From Bacteroidota bacterium (lineage in GTDB: Bacteria; Bacteroidota; Ignavibacteria; Ignavibacteriales; Ignavibacteriaceae), in contig JACZTL010000019.1 of NCBI GenBank assembly GCA_022573715.1, positions 1 through 63,156 of the forward strand: a DNA stretch of 63,156 nt, read 5' to 3'. The position numbers and the translations under genes were made by a program. Each line of letters begins with the position of its first letter. Within the stretch, counting starts at the first letter, position 1. Below, piece by piece: positions 1-9,737 of the stretch. The notes under the pieces are model-generated. The model saw only the letters and a program-made list of their open reading frames with translations. It did no database searches and was not told the origin of the DNA.

Positions 1-1
1 T

Positions 2-2320
2 ACTATCGCTTAGTCCTCCCGGTGCCTTACTTGTACCGCTTTGCGGTTGACCACCTACATTTATTGCAGTACCGGTAAAGTCTGATGCTGTGTTTACTTC
101 TAATGTATATCTATCTGCACCGGTAACTGAAGACCAAGATAATGTAACATTAAGCGCTTGCCCGGTTGCTGCATTTGCCGGTGAAGCTAAAAAAGGAACA
201 CCTCTAAGTACGGTAGGAGGATTACCTGTAACACTATACCAAGGAGAATAATTTAGAGTACCGGTTGAAGCATTTGATATAATATTGCCTGTACCATCCG
301 GATTAGATGCAACAGTCGGTCCGGAAGCATGGCCCCAATAATTATGAGTTGCAGTAACAGTTCCGGTTCCACGATTAATCACTCCGTTTCCAACATTTAT
401 ACCATTCGTATTTATAAAATTATTGTCTACAATTGTTACATTGTAGGCACCAGCTGAAACATCAATAGCGTAATCTGCAGCATCAAAATTAAATGTTAAT
501 CCTGTAATAGTAACATTGGTTGCATTAACAGTTATTGCGGGTGACGCGTTAATTATTATTACGATGCCTTCACCCTTTATTGTAATTGAATCAGAAATTG
601 TTATCGCATCATAAGTGCCTGCTGGAACATTAATAGTTCCACCGGAATTCACAAGAGCAATTGCATCTTGTATTGAACCCCCTTGCTGTACATTAACTAC
701 ATCAGTAGACGCAGTATTAAATCCCGTTATAGTAATTGGTGAATCAGCTAAAATAAATCCGCCTGTTACAGTAGGAGCACCGGTACCCGTGATAGTTAGC
801 GCTTTATTCACTGTTACAGCTTCAGTATACGTACCGGCAACAGCAGTAATTGTTTCACCGTCAGCCGTGGTACCTGCATCAATAGCTGCCTGTATTGAGG
901 AGAAAAATGTATTATCATTTGTATTCTTTACAGGTGCAAATTGAGACCCGTCAGGTACAAATCCAGCTGCCCCACCATCACCATCTGTACCGTCATCTAA
1001 CCATCGTACAAATGTTACATTGTCTGATGCAGCAACACGTGAAACAGCACCTGTTGGATCAACAAATGTATTTGAACTATGTGCCGGTCCGCTGAGATCG
1101 CCCCACCAGTTAATAGTGGCATCTACAATTGTTCCGGATGTATTGTTAACACCATAAGTTGCATTACTAAAAAATGAATTTTCATTGATTGGGCCAATGG
1201 TTGGGCTACCGCTAATTTTTATTCCAATATCAGTGTTATTTGAAATTTCATTATTACTTATAGAAGTAACAGACCCAGCAATAATCTCTATTCCAATTGG
1301 GTTATCACTTATTGTATTATTTAAGTAGGTTACATCTGTAAAATCGCCTTCCTGATGAATACCGGTAACTATACCATTTTTGATTACATTACCAGAAATA
1401 GTAACGGCATCTACATTTCCTACTGGATTTCTAAGTATTATACCATTCTTACCACCTTTATTTACACCTGCAGCACCTAAATTATTATTAGTTATAAAAA
1501 TATTTTGAATTTGTGCAGCATTATCGTTTGTCAACCTAATTAAGTAAGGTTGATCAGTCGAAACTGTGGTTATTTCAGTACTGAGTGTATTGCCGTCAAT
1601 AGTACAATTACTCATACCAGCATTATTGATACCTTGCAAGACTTTACCACTAAATGTATTACCGTTCACTTGTATGTCTGTCACTTCACCAAAAGTATGG
1701 GTAGGATTAAGATAAATACCAAAACCTTGTATATAATTTACATTAGACACGGGTTCGTCACCAATGAAATTATTATCATTTATGTGCAAACCGCTATAGT
1801 CATTATTCCCACCAGTTTGGAAAGCATAATCATCAGTTGGTAAATAGATTCTATTATTTAGAAGATGGAAATTTTGTAATGGATCACCAGTAATTAAAAT
1901 GCCTCCATTACCAGATGTACTTAAATCTATTGTAAATCCTTGAACAGTAACGTTAGAAGCACTAATCCGTAGATCAATATCATCATTACCATTTGCTAAG
2001 AGAGTGGTAGTTGTACTATCACGAGAACTAACATAATCATCTGCCACTAAAGTTAAAGAAACTGGTATGTTAACTCCTATATTTGGAGTTATTGAACCAG
2101 TTAAATCGTAGCTGCCCGCACCTACACGTATTGTAGATCCAGATGTTACGTTATCCACTGCAAATTGAATTGTTAACCACGGACTTCCCTGGCTTCCATC
2201 ATTGTTGTCATTTCCGGTAGTTGCAACATAAAAAGTGTCTTGTGCAAAACTTGTGCTTGTAAATGCCCCAAAAAGAAATAGCCAAGAGACTATTAAAAAA
2301 GGTTTGTAAAATCGGTTCAT
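2..2320 (-). CDS. Secreted right-handed beta-helix protein, partial (C-terminus beyond window)
   Basis: The minus-strand frame from ATG at 2320 stays open for 773 codons to the window edge; I checked it codon by codon for stops. The product starts with a signal peptide (MNRFYKPFLIVSWLFLFG..., cleavage likely after SFA), then a DUF1565-like start (FYVATTGNDNNDGSQGSPW) typical of surface parallel beta-helix proteins. Repeated N-rich rungs (for example NNNISDNPIGIEI-like turns) follow, with two copies of the NWWG/NYWG...SGP motif near residues 390 and 670. The last visible part (ATGQALNVTLSWSSVTGADR) is a fibronectin type III-like domain. Such proteins in this lineage usually end with a T9SS sorting domain, which would lie outside the window. 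Inferred role: cell-surface or secreted polysaccharide-binding or adhesive protein. No catalytic residues are recognised. Confidence 0.9.
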   Translation of the reverse strand, partial: MNRFYKPFLIVSWLFLFGAFTSTSFAQDTFYVATTGNDNNDGSQGSPWLTIQFAVDNVTSGSTIRVGAGSYDLTGSITPNIGVNIPVSLTLVADDYVSSRDSTTTTLLANGNDDIDLRISASNVTVQGFTIDLSTSGNGGILITGDPLQNFHLLNNRIYLPTDDYAFQTGGNNDYSGLHINDNNFIGDEPVSNVNYIQGFGIYLNPTHTFGEVTDIQVNGNTFSGKVLQGINNAGMSNCTIDGNTLSTEITTVSTDQPYLIRLTNDNAAQIQNIFITNNNLGAAGVNKGGKNGIILRNPVGNVDAVTISGNVIKNGIVTGIHQEGDFTDVTYLNNTISDNPIGIEIIAGSVTSISNNEISNNTDIGIKISGSPTIGPINENSFFSNATYGVNNTSGTIVDATINWWGDLSGPAHSSNTFVDPTGAVSRVAASDNVTFVRWLDDGTDGDGGAAGFVPDGSQFAPVKNTNDNTFFSSIQAAIDAGTTADGETITAVAGTYTEAVTVNKALTITGTGAPTVTGGFILADSPITITGFNTASTDVVNVQQGGSIQDAIALVNSGGTINVPAGTYDAITISDSITIKGEGIVIIINASPAITVNATNVTITGLTFNFDAADYAIDVSAGAYNVTIVDNNFINTNGINVGNGVINRGTGTVTATHNYWGHASGPTVASNPDGTGNIISNASTGTLNYSPWYSVTGNPPTVLRGVPFLASPANAATGQALNVTLSWSSVTGADRYTLEVNTASDFTGTAINVGGQPQSGTSKAPGGLSDS

Positions 2321-3177
2321 CGCTTCTCCCTCATATATATATTGTTATTAAAAATAGTTATTTAATAAATAAGCGTAAATAATCCGTCTACGGAAAAATT
2401 ATTTACTGCTTTTAGAAAATTTATTTTTTATGGCTCACTTTAACCGTTGATCCTTATAAATAATTAGGCAATCAAAATATCGGTTTTTACCTATGCCTAG
2501 AAAATAGTATCAACAAAATAGTAATATAGATAGTATTTTCAAACAGTATTTCTCTATGAGGTCAATCTTTCCCCTAAAAGACACTATTTCTTGGACATAC
2601 ATATAGAAAAAATCCAAGATTTGAAGATATTTTTTATTTCTTTTAGGCTAAACACTAATTTAACATTTTTTTTGAGTTAAACAAGTTAAATAACTTTTAG
2701 CACCAAACTTTTAGTCGGGTGGATAAAACCATTGCTAACATAAGGAGTGTAACCACGATAAGAGCAAACAAGCAATTTATTCAGAAGGAATGCATTCTAC
2801 ACAATGTACAATTAAAAATTGTTGGTGGATGATAGTGAAAAGGGATCGACAAGTAAAAATTAATCTGTCAGTAGCCGGAATCAAGTAAAAAGTAAAAATG
2901 AGGAAAAAGAAATTTGGGGTAGATTCTTCATCCGGCATTTGCCGGATTCAGAATGACGTGCTGTAAATAAATACTGAGGAACTTTATTTTGTTTTGAGAG
3001 GATAAAATAAAGAGTCCCAATAAGACAATATCTATTTTGGAAAAAGTGTTTTAAATTAGATGTAAAGCATCTGCAGTATATAAGAATGCCACCTCATAGT
3101 GTAATATTAACCTACATGGCTTACAAGATTTTAAGATGCTCTATTTGCTTGGGATAAAAAGATATTGATTTTGTTCT
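2321..3177. other. Intergenic stretch without a convincing gene
   Basis: About 850 bases of A+T-rich sequence between the beta-helix gene and the symporter operon. I see no long reading frame with recognisable similarity and no RNA gene. It contains one perfect palindrome (2930-2947, listed separately). The 5' region of the beta-helix gene lies at its left end, so promoter elements for that gene are expected just right of 2320, but I cannot assign them. Confidence 0.6.
2921..2960. repeat. Palindromic dispersed-repeat-like element
   Basis: A perfect 18-base palindrome (ATCCGGCATTTGCCGGAT, 2930-2947) is nested inside a second short inverted repeat: GATTCTTC on the left and CAGAATGACG on the right. 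This nested architecture is typical of small REP/MITE-like intergenic units. No second copy occurs in this window, so dispersal is inferred. Confidence 0.5.
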
Positions 3178-3339
3178 ATGTCTAAAAAAATTAATAAACT
3201 TTATATCTGTATACCTATTCTTGAAAGAAAACTCTTGGATGATGTTGAACAAAATATTTTAGCTGCCTACGAGGTTGAACTTATTACAAACAATTTATTA
3301 ACTTTTCTATATTCATTATCTTATTTTAGACTAGCATGA
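3178..3339 (+). CDS. Possible small ORF, 53 residues, doubtful
   Basis: ATG at 3178 opens a 53-codon frame (MSKKINKLYICIPILERKLL...) that ends at a TGA inside the 3' end of the oppositely oriented symporter gene. The first 35 residues read like soluble protein, but there is no clear ribosome binding site and no family I recognise. It could be the eroded start of a lost gene or chance. Confidence 0.18.
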   Translation: MSKKINKLYICIPILERKLLDDVEQNILAAYEVELITNNLLTFLYSLSYFRLA

Positions 3340-5042
3340 TTTGATTCAATTCTTTTACTGTTCAAAAAGATGGTATCAATTATTACGGCTAAAATAATTA
3401 CTAATAAACAGCCTATTACATTGTACCAAAGGAAGGATATGCCCGTAAAAATAAAGCAAAGGACAACAATAATTTCACTAATTATTGCGCCGTAAAATGT
3501 AGCTGTACCGCTGGCTTTCTTGAAATAGAAAGCAACAAGAAAAATACCGAGTATTGTTCCGTAAAATAAAGAGCCCAAAATATTTACTGCTTCAATCAAT
3601 GAGCCCATTTTATTTGCAAACTGTGCAAACAAAATTGCAAGCATACCCCACAATACAGTTGCTCCTTTTGTAATAAATACATAATGTTTTTCTGAAGCTT
3701 CTTTTTTAAATAATCTTTTGTACATATCAACGACAGTAGTGGTTGCAAGTGAATTTATCTCCGATGAGGTAGATGACATAGATGCAGAAAAAATTGCCGC
3801 AAGAACTAAGCCTATAAGACCGACGGGTAGAAAATTTAATACAAAATTTAAAAAGATATAATTCGTATCATTTGTATCGGAGTTTTTATCGTTTTTCATC
3901 ATTAGTGATTTTGCATCTTTTCTTAATGATGCTATTTTGCTCTCGGATAGATCAAGTTTTGTTTGAATGCTTTTTACTTTTACATTATCATTATTACGCA
4001 TAGCATCGATTAAATCATAAACTTCTTTTTTCTTTACTGCTTGTACCAATTTGAACTCATCTTGTAGGGCTTTATAATCAGGACCGTGTTGTTCGCTTTT
4101 AACTATTTTATTTGTTTCTACAGGATTAAAAAAAAGAGGGGGAGTTGTAAACTGATAAAATACAAAAAGCATTACACCGATAAATAAAATAGAGAACTGC
4201 ATTGGTATTTTTACAATTCCATTAATCAATAATGCTAATCTGCTCTGTTTTACTGATTCACCAGTTAAGTATCGCTGTACCTGCGACTGATCGGTTCCGA
4301 AGTAAGCTAACTGAAGAAAAAAACCGCCGAGTACCCCTGACCAAAAACTGTACTTGTTATTTAGATCAAAAGAAAAATCTATCGCATTAAGTTTTCCCAT
4401 TTTGCCTGCAACTTTAATAGAATCCATCACGGAAACATTATCCGGTATTAAATACATTATCATATAAAATGCACCCAACATTCCGAGTGTAATTATTATC
4501 ATCTGTTGGAACTGAGTCCACCCTACAGCTTTTGCTCCACCTGATGTTGTATAAATTATAACAAGCACACCTATAATTACATTTGTCCAGTATACATTCC
4601 ATCCAAGCAGCATTGACAAAATAATTGAAGGTGCGTATATGGTAAGTCCGGCAGCTAAGCCTCTTTGCACTAAAAACAGTAATGCAGCAAGGGTTCTAGT
4701 TTTAAGATCTAAACGTGTTTCCAAAAATTCGTAAGCCGTGTAAACTTTTAGCTTGTGATAAAGAGGCACCGCAGTAATTGATAGGACTACCATTGCAATA
4801 GGTAAACCCAAATAAAATTGAATGAATCTCATCCCGTCTATATATGCCTGTCCGGGTGTGGAAAGGAAAGTAATTGCACTTGCCTGCGTAGCCATAATTG
4901 AAACAGTAATTGTATACCATTTCATATCTTTATTAGAAAGGATATAACCCTTCATATCTTTGCTGCCCCGCCCTTTCCAAACTCCGTAAACAACTATAAA
5001 CAGGAGGGTCCCGCAAAGTATAATCCAGTCAAGTTGTCTCAT
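3321..5042 (-). CDS. Sodium:solute symporter (SSS/SLC5 family)
   Basis: This 573-residue polytopic membrane protein has the SSS-family layout. The N-terminal helix is followed by a gating segment (ATQASAITFLSTPGQAY) and about 13 hydrophobic segments, with the family-typical GWTQFQQM and FSASMSSTSSEINSLATT regions; the serine/threonine-rich run fits the conserved Na+ site region. It would couple Na+ entry to uptake of an unidentified organic solute. An unusual charged, probably helical insert of about 90 residues (roughly residues 310-400, rich in K, D and N) sits between membrane helices. Its ATG overlaps the stop of the upstream 45-residue gene as ATGA, so the two are translationally coupled. 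The nearby deacetylase suggests that the solute is a sugar-derived or acylated compound (inference). Confidence 0.92.
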   Translation of the reverse strand: MRQLDWIILCGTLLFIVVYGVWKGRGSKDMKGYILSNKDMKWYTITVSIMATQASAITFLSTPGQAYIDGMRFIQFYLGLPIAMVVLSITAVPLYHKLKVYTAYEFLETRLDLKTRTLAALLFLVQRGLAAGLTIYAPSIILSMLLGWNVYWTNVIIGVLVIIYTTSGGAKAVGWTQFQQMIIITLGMLGAFYMIMYLIPDNVSVMDSIKVAGKMGKLNAIDFSFDLNNKYSFWSGVLGGFFLQLAYFGTDQSQVQRYLTGESVKQSRLALLINGIVKIPMQFSILFIGVMLFVFYQFTTPPLFFNPVETNKIVKSEQHGPDYKALQDEFKLVQAVKKKEVYDLIDAMRNNDNVKVKSIQTKLDLSESKIASLRKDAKSLMMKNDKNSDTNDTNYIFLNFVLNFLPVGLIGLVLAAIFSASMSSTSSEINSLATTTVVDMYKRLFKKEASEKHYVFITKGATVLWGMLAILFAQFANKMGSLIEAVNILGSLFYGTILGIFLVAFYFKKASGTATFYGAIISEIIVVLCFIFTGISFLWYNVIGCLLVIILAVIIDTIFLNSKRIESNHASLK

Positions 5043-5176
5043 TCAAATACTTTTGTAAATAAATAAAAAAGGATGATCAATAAGGTGAGATTGCCTAGGA
5101 CCAAAAAATACCAACCTTTCCACGATTTAAAAAAAGGCGGTTTTTCAATTTCATTTATTTTATTGTTGTTGTTCAT
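5039..5176 (-). CDS. 45-residue single-pass membrane protein, possible transporter accessory subunit
   Basis: ATG at 5176 encodes MNNNNKINEIEKPPFFKSWK, followed by one hydrophobic helix (roughly residues 22-41) and a short tail, ending in TGA at 5041-5039. That TGA overlaps the symporter start as ATGA, and its own start lies only 4 bases after the deacetylase stop, so it sits inside a tight three-gene operon. Other SSS transporters, such as ActP with the small protein YjcH, are encoded next to small membrane proteins. This one is shorter and I do not recognise its family. A stabilising or regulatory partner of the symporter is the simplest inference. Confidence 0.75.
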   Translation of the reverse strand: MNNNNKINEIEKPPFFKSWKGWYFLVLGNLTLLIILFYLFTKVFE

Positions 5177-5180
5177 AATT

Positions 5181-7679
5181 TTAATTTGTTTTCCCTGCCG
5201 ATATTAAATTCACAAAAAAGCGGTATGCACCCGGAATACCTGCCGGAAGCTGCCTGAAAAAAGAATAGCCCGTGTAAATAAAAACACCTTTCCCATATTT
5301 TGTGTAAAGCAGTCCGCCTTTAAGATTCTGTTCGTTTGTATCGTGGGATGCTATAGGTGTATGATATTTTTTATCCCAAGTATCCGCAAAATACAGACCT
5401 CGTTCCTGTATCCAATTATTAAAATCAGTTTGAGTGATTTTATTTGGATATGATAATAAAATATTATTTGGTTCTAAAAAAGTAATATCAACCTTTTCTT
5501 CAGTTACTCTATTATGCGAAATATGGAATGGATATGGTCCGATATTTTTGGTCTTCAGCCTAAAACTGTTGCTGTACTGAACAAGTAAAGTGCCGCCGTT
5601 CTTCACATAGTTTAAGAGTTTTTTGTTGTTTTTCGATAGAACATCCCTCGTATTATATGCTCTAATTCCGACAATTATTGCATCAAAATTATTTAGATTT
5701 GATCTAACAATATCATCATCACTTAATAGTTTTACTTTATATCCCAGTGTTTCAAGAGAAGTAGGAATTAAATCTCCCGGTCCCATTATATAACCGATAT
5801 TATTAATAACCTTTTTAATATTTAATCTTACAAGTTTTGTCTTTGCAAATGGAAATACTGTCTTCATAGGAATATGGTTATAGTTGATGGTTACTATTCC
5901 TCTATTAAACTTTTTTCCATCTACAATTGCTTCGGGAATAAGTGTTATAGTTGAATTTGTATTGGGTGGAGTAATAATAAACGTAAATACTTTTTCATCG
6001 TATTTATTCCGAAGGTTGAAAGTAATTTCTTCCGGGATAAATTTCCAGCCGTTTTCCAATTTGATTTTAAGAATACCTGAGCAATTATTTTTATTTGTTT
6101 TTAAAGTAACTTTTATTTCCTTGCTGCTTGTATTTGGGAATAGTAAAACTTTATTATCCAGATTTATTGACACTGCAGGACGTATTTCAAATGGTCTGTA
6201 TCTCTCGCCTTGCACCGGGTCAGTCCAGGAGAATTGAACAGGTTCAGTATAAGAAATATCTATTCCGTTAAATGAAAGAACAAAATTTACATTCAACGGG
6301 GCAATATTATTGGGGTTCCCGATTAATTTTTTATCTTCAACATTATATAATCCAAGCAAGTGTTCATCTTTTAGCCAGTAAGGTTGTGTAATATCAATAT
6401 CTGATGGAAGCGTAATAGTTTTATCAATTCTTTTAAATTTTCCGTTCTGCAACTCTTCGTTTGATGTATAATTTTCGTTTGTAAAAGGGAACTCTATTCT
6501 TTTCAATTGTATATTAAATGGAGAACGGTTAACAAGTCCGGCGGTTATCTTAACTTGTCCGCCCGGGATTGATGAATAATCAGAAGCATTTGCTTCGAAC
6601 CATATTCCGGAAGCATTTTTAATTACTTCCTTCAATTCTTCCTTTTTAATTTCAACCCAGTATTCATCTTTAATATTATTCATCTTTGAATAAGCGTCCA
6701 GTAATAAGGGAATTATTTGATACGGTCTTTCTGCATTGAAATTTTTATATGCTTTTTCTAAAATCTTGCCAATTTCTTTTCCGCCTTTTACTCTGTTCCA
6801 ACTGAAATCTAATCCGTTAAATATTGATGAAGCAGGTTTATCACCTGATAACATTTGGAAATAATTCAGCGAGATTCCTCTTCTACTCGATGAACCGAAC
6901 CCCTGGCTTTTATGCATACTTCTGCTAAGTGCAGAAATTTCGGTATACGAAAGACCGAGCAGAGTATTATATTCACCGAGATTTATAGAAAGCAATTTAT
7001 TAGGGTCTTCCTTTCTTCGTTTAATTAGTTGCAGCCAGGCGTTCCAAATAATTCTTTTGGTTTTCCATGGCTTAACATATTTTAACTGCTCGGGAAAAAT
7101 ATTTGGATTTGCAGCCAGTTTAAATGCTTCTTTTGCAAGAATTGTAGAAGCAGTGTGATTGCCATGCCTGCCTTCTCCTGTACCGGGAAATCTTGTTATA
7201 ATTATATCTGGTCTGAATTTTCTGATAGTCCACACAACATCGTATAAAATATTTTTTTTACCCCAAATCTCTAATGTTTCTTCTGCAGTTTTTGAATAAC
7301 CGAAATCAACGGCACGTGTAAAAAATTGTTTTGCTCCGTCTAATCTTCTTGCCTGCAAAAGCTCTTGTGTTCTGATTATTCCAAGGAGTTCGGATTGTTC
7401 GGTTCCTATTAAATTTTGTCCTCCGTCTCCTCTTGTAATTGATAAATATCCTGTTTCTAATAATTTCCCCTTAGAACTGTATGCAAGAAAAGCGGTGTTC
7501 TCGTCATCGGGATGAGCTGCAATGTAAAGAACGCTCCCTAATACAGTAAGTTTCTTAATTGCAAGTTTTAGCTGAGATGCATCTAATGATTTATTTGGTT
7601 GCGAAAAAGAATTAGATATTAATAGAAAAGTGATAACCAAAAAGGTAAAAAGAATTCTAAATTTCTTATTGTTAATCAT
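5181..7679 (-). CDS. Secreted PIG-L (LmbE-like) deacetylase with C-terminal amidotransferase-like domain
   Basis: The 832-residue protein has a signal peptide (residues about 1-26, ending NSFSQ). A PIG-L/LmbE zinc-dependent N-deacetylase domain follows, with the hallmark AHPDDEN at about 55-61 and a histidine pair in the EGRHGNHTAS motif near residue 175. The middle part (about 350-600) looks like Ig/NEW3-type beta domains. The last 200 residues (YIMGPGDLIPTSLETLGY onward) look like a flavodoxin/class I amidotransferase-type fold, without an obvious catalytic cysteine. PIG-L enzymes remove N-acyl groups from amino sugars or their conjugates. A signal peptide implies periplasmic or surface action. 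It is the first gene of an operon with the small membrane protein and symporter, suggesting deacetylation outside the cytoplasm and uptake of the product. Confidence 0.85.
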   Translation of the reverse strand: MINNKKFRILFTFLVITFLLISNSFSQPNKSLDASQLKLAIKKLTVLGSVLYIAAHPDDENTAFLAYSSKGKLLETGYLSITRGDGGQNLIGTEQSELLGIIRTQELLQARRLDGAKQFFTRAVDFGYSKTAEETLEIWGKKNILYDVVWTIRKFRPDIIITRFPGTGEGRHGNHTASTILAKEAFKLAANPNIFPEQLKYVKPWKTKRIIWNAWLQLIKRRKEDPNKLLSINLGEYNTLLGLSYTEISALSRSMHKSQGFGSSSRRGISLNYFQMLSGDKPASSIFNGLDFSWNRVKGGKEIGKILEKAYKNFNAERPYQIIPLLLDAYSKMNNIKDEYWVEIKKEELKEVIKNASGIWFEANASDYSSIPGGQVKITAGLVNRSPFNIQLKRIEFPFTNENYTSNEELQNGKFKRIDKTITLPSDIDITQPYWLKDEHLLGLYNVEDKKLIGNPNNIAPLNVNFVLSFNGIDISYTEPVQFSWTDPVQGERYRPFEIRPAVSINLDNKVLLFPNTSSKEIKVTLKTNKNNCSGILKIKLENGWKFIPEEITFNLRNKYDEKVFTFIITPPNTNSTITLIPEAIVDGKKFNRGIVTINYNHIPMKTVFPFAKTKLVRLNIKKVINNIGYIMGPGDLIPTSLETLGYKVKLLSDDDIVRSNLNNFDAIIVGIRAYNTRDVLSKNNKKLLNYVKNGGTLLVQYSNSFRLKTKNIGPYPFHISHNRVTEEKVDITFLEPNNILLSYPNKITQTDFNNWIQERGLYFADTWDKKYHTPIASHDTNEQNLKGGLLYTKYGKGVFIYTGYSFFRQLPAGIPGAYRFFVNLISAGKTN

Positions 7680-7871
7680 AAACTATCCGATGTTATATTG
7701 TGCTAAATAAGAGTATTATCTTCAATTAGTTATTTGATTTATTTATATTTAATGGAGCTGTTAAGTTCAATATTAAATAAGGGCTTATTTTAATATATTA
7801 TATTCTATCTAATTTAAGAAAAAATTATAAACCGTTTATCATATTTTTAAAAGATAAAGGCATTAAGTAAA

Positions 7872-8684
7872 GTGATAATCGAATTAGGAAATATCAAGAT
7901 ATCAAACACAAACCCGTTTGTTTTAGTTGCAGGGCCCTGTGTTGTTGAAAATAAAAAGATGGTCTTTCATACTGCCGAAGAGTTAAAAAAAATAACATCG
8001 GAATTGAATATACCTTTCGTTTTTAAGTCGAGTTTTAAAAAAGCTAACAGAACAAGCATTGATTCATTTGAGGGACTCGGAGAAGAAGCTTTAAGGATTT
8101 TAGAAGATACAAAAAAACAGTTCGATATTCCTATTCTCACTGATATTCATTCGCCTGATGATATTAAATTAGTTTCGGGATTTGCTGATATACTTCAAAT
8201 TCCGGCTTTTTTATGCAGACAGACTGAACTATTAAGAGCTGCTGGCGACAGCGGCAAAATTATAAATATTAAGAAAGGGCAGTTCCTGGCACCCGAAGAT
8301 ATGAAATTTGCAGCCAATAAAGTTTCATATAAGGGAAACAATAAAATTATGCTGACCGAACGCGGGACAAGTTTCGGCTATCACAATTTAGTTGTTGATA
8401 TGCGCGGTTTAATAGTTATGAAAGAACTTGGTTATCCTGTTGTGATGGATGCAACTCACTCCGTTCAAATTCCTAGTGAAGGAAGTAAAAGCGGGGGCAA
8501 CCCGAAATTTATTTTGCCTTTGGCAAAAGCTGCCACCGCTGTTGGTATTAGTGTTTTATTTTTAGAAGTTCATCCTGATCCGTTAAATGCCTTGAGTGAT
8601 GCGGACTCACAGTTACCTTTGTCCCAATTAGAAACAATATTGATCGAAGTACAAAAAATCGATAGAGCCGTAAAAAACTATTAA
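7872..8684 (+). CDS. kdsA: 3-deoxy-D-manno-octulosonate 8-phosphate synthase
   Basis: This 270-residue protein matches the KdsA family over its length. It has the N-terminal AGPCVVE motif, KSSFKKANRTS, FLCRQTELLRAA, NIKKGQFLAPEDMKFAANK, TERGTSFGYHNLVVDMR and DATHSVQIP. It condenses phosphoenolpyruvate with arabinose 5-phosphate to make Kdo-8-phosphate for the LPS inner core. The likely start is GTG at 7872, with AAAGG about 10 bases upstream; no ATG gives a better N-terminus. The next gene supplies its arabinose 5-phosphate substrate. Together with lptCAB downstream this forms a Kdo/LPS-export operon. Confidence 0.97.
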   Translation: MIIELGNIKISNTNPFVLVAGPCVVENKKMVFHTAEELKKITSELNIPFVFKSSFKKANRTSIDSFEGLGEEALRILEDTKKQFDIPILTDIHSPDDIKLVSGFADILQIPAFLCRQTELLRAAGDSGKIINIKKGQFLAPEDMKFAANKVSYKGNNKIMLTERGTSFGYHNLVVDMRGLIVMKELGYPVVMDATHSVQIPSEGSKSGGNPKFILPLAKAATAVGISVLFLEVHPDPLNALSDADSQLPLSQLETILIEVQKIDRAVKNY

Positions 8685-8759
8685 ATTAATATCCTTCATT
8701 TATGAATTTTAATCTCTATTTTTAAAAATGAAATATTATAAGATTAGGAGTCCAATTTT

Positions 8760-9737
8760 TTGACTGCAGATAGAATAATTCAAGCTGGAAAGGAAGTAAT
8801 TAGGATTGAAGCCGAAGCCGTTGCCAATTTAATAAACAGCATTGACAATCAGTTTGCAAAAGCTGTCGAAGTAATTTATAATTCCAAAGGCAGGGTTATA
8901 TTTTCGGGAATGGGGAAATCAGGATTGGTTGCACGGAAAATTGTTGCAACTTTAAATTCCACCGGAACGGCTGCAATTTTCTTGCACCCCACAGATGCAC
9001 TTCACGGCGATTTAGGGATGGTTAGAAAGGATGATATTGTAATTTTAATTTCAAAAAGCGGAGAATCCGCTGAGATAGTAAATCTTTTACCGATGTTCAA
9101 AAGACTTCAAGTAGTATTAATTGCAATGACCGCTAATCCGAAATCATCTTTAGCTAAAACTTGTGATATTTTATTAAACATTGCTGTAAAAGAGGAAGCT
9201 TGTCCGCACGATTTAGCACCCACCACATCAACAACCGTGACATTGGTTTTGGGAGATGCACTTTCCGTTGCATTACTTCAAAAAAATGGATTTACTGTTG
9301 AGGATTTTGCTTTTCTGCATCCGGGTGGAAGTTTAGGTAAAAGATTATCACTAAAGATTAGCGAAATAATGATAAAGGACCATAACATTCCAATTGTAGA
9401 AGAAGAAACAGCCATAAAAGATGCAATCTTAGAAATTACTTCAAAACGTCTCGGTGCTACGTGTGTTGTTGATCAAAACGGAATATTAAAAGGGATAATA
9501 ACCGACGGTGATTTGAGGAGAATGTTGGAAAAATCGTTAAGTATAAACGGTTTTAAAGCAAGAGATATAATGACATCCAATCCTAAAATTTTAGAACAAG
9601 ATTATTTGGCTTCATTCGCACTGCAGAAGATGGAAAATCATAAAATCACATCACTTGTAATTATCAATGACGAAAAAAAACCAATTGGTATGATTCACCT
9701 GCACGATCTAATAAATCTCGGTTTACAACAAAGATGA
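8760..9737 (+). CDS. kdsD: Arabinose-5-phosphate isomerase (KpsF/GutQ family)
   Basis: This 325-residue protein has an N-terminal SIS domain (FSGMGKSGLVARKIVATL, HPTDALHGDLGM, ISKSGESAEIVNLLP) and two C-terminal CBS domains (about 205-325, including MTSNPKIL). It interconverts ribulose 5-phosphate and arabinose 5-phosphate. The start is TTG at 8760, preceded by a TAGGAG ribosome binding site. It lies directly behind kdsA, whose substrate it makes, and its stop overlaps the lptC start as ATGA, indicating translational coupling. Confidence 0.96.
   Translation: MTADRIIQAGKEVIRIEAEAVANLINSIDNQFAKAVEVIYNSKGRVIFSGMGKSGLVARKIVATLNSTGTAAIFLHPTDALHGDLGMVRKDDIVILISKSGESAEIVNLLPMFKRLQVVLIAMTANPKSSLAKTCDILLNIAVKEEACPHDLAPTTSTTVTLVLGDALSVALLQKNGFTVEDFAFLHPGGSLGKRLSLKISEIMIKDHNIPIVEEETAIKDAILEITSKRLGATCVVDQNGILKGIITDGDLRRMLEKSLSINGFKARDIMTSNPKILEQDYLASFALQKMENHKITSLVIINDEKKPIGMIHLHDLINLGLQQR

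Noticed and set aside
615-1843. Plus-strand frames at 615-944, 895-1095 and 1550-1843
   Set aside because: They lie antisense to the beta-helix protein, whose minus-strand frame is open for 773 codons with signal peptide and repeats. Their translations are low in complexity and match no family.
3178-3339. 53-codon ORF convergent with the symporter gene as a real gene
   Set aside because: No ribosome binding site or recognisable family. Kept only as a low-confidence feature.
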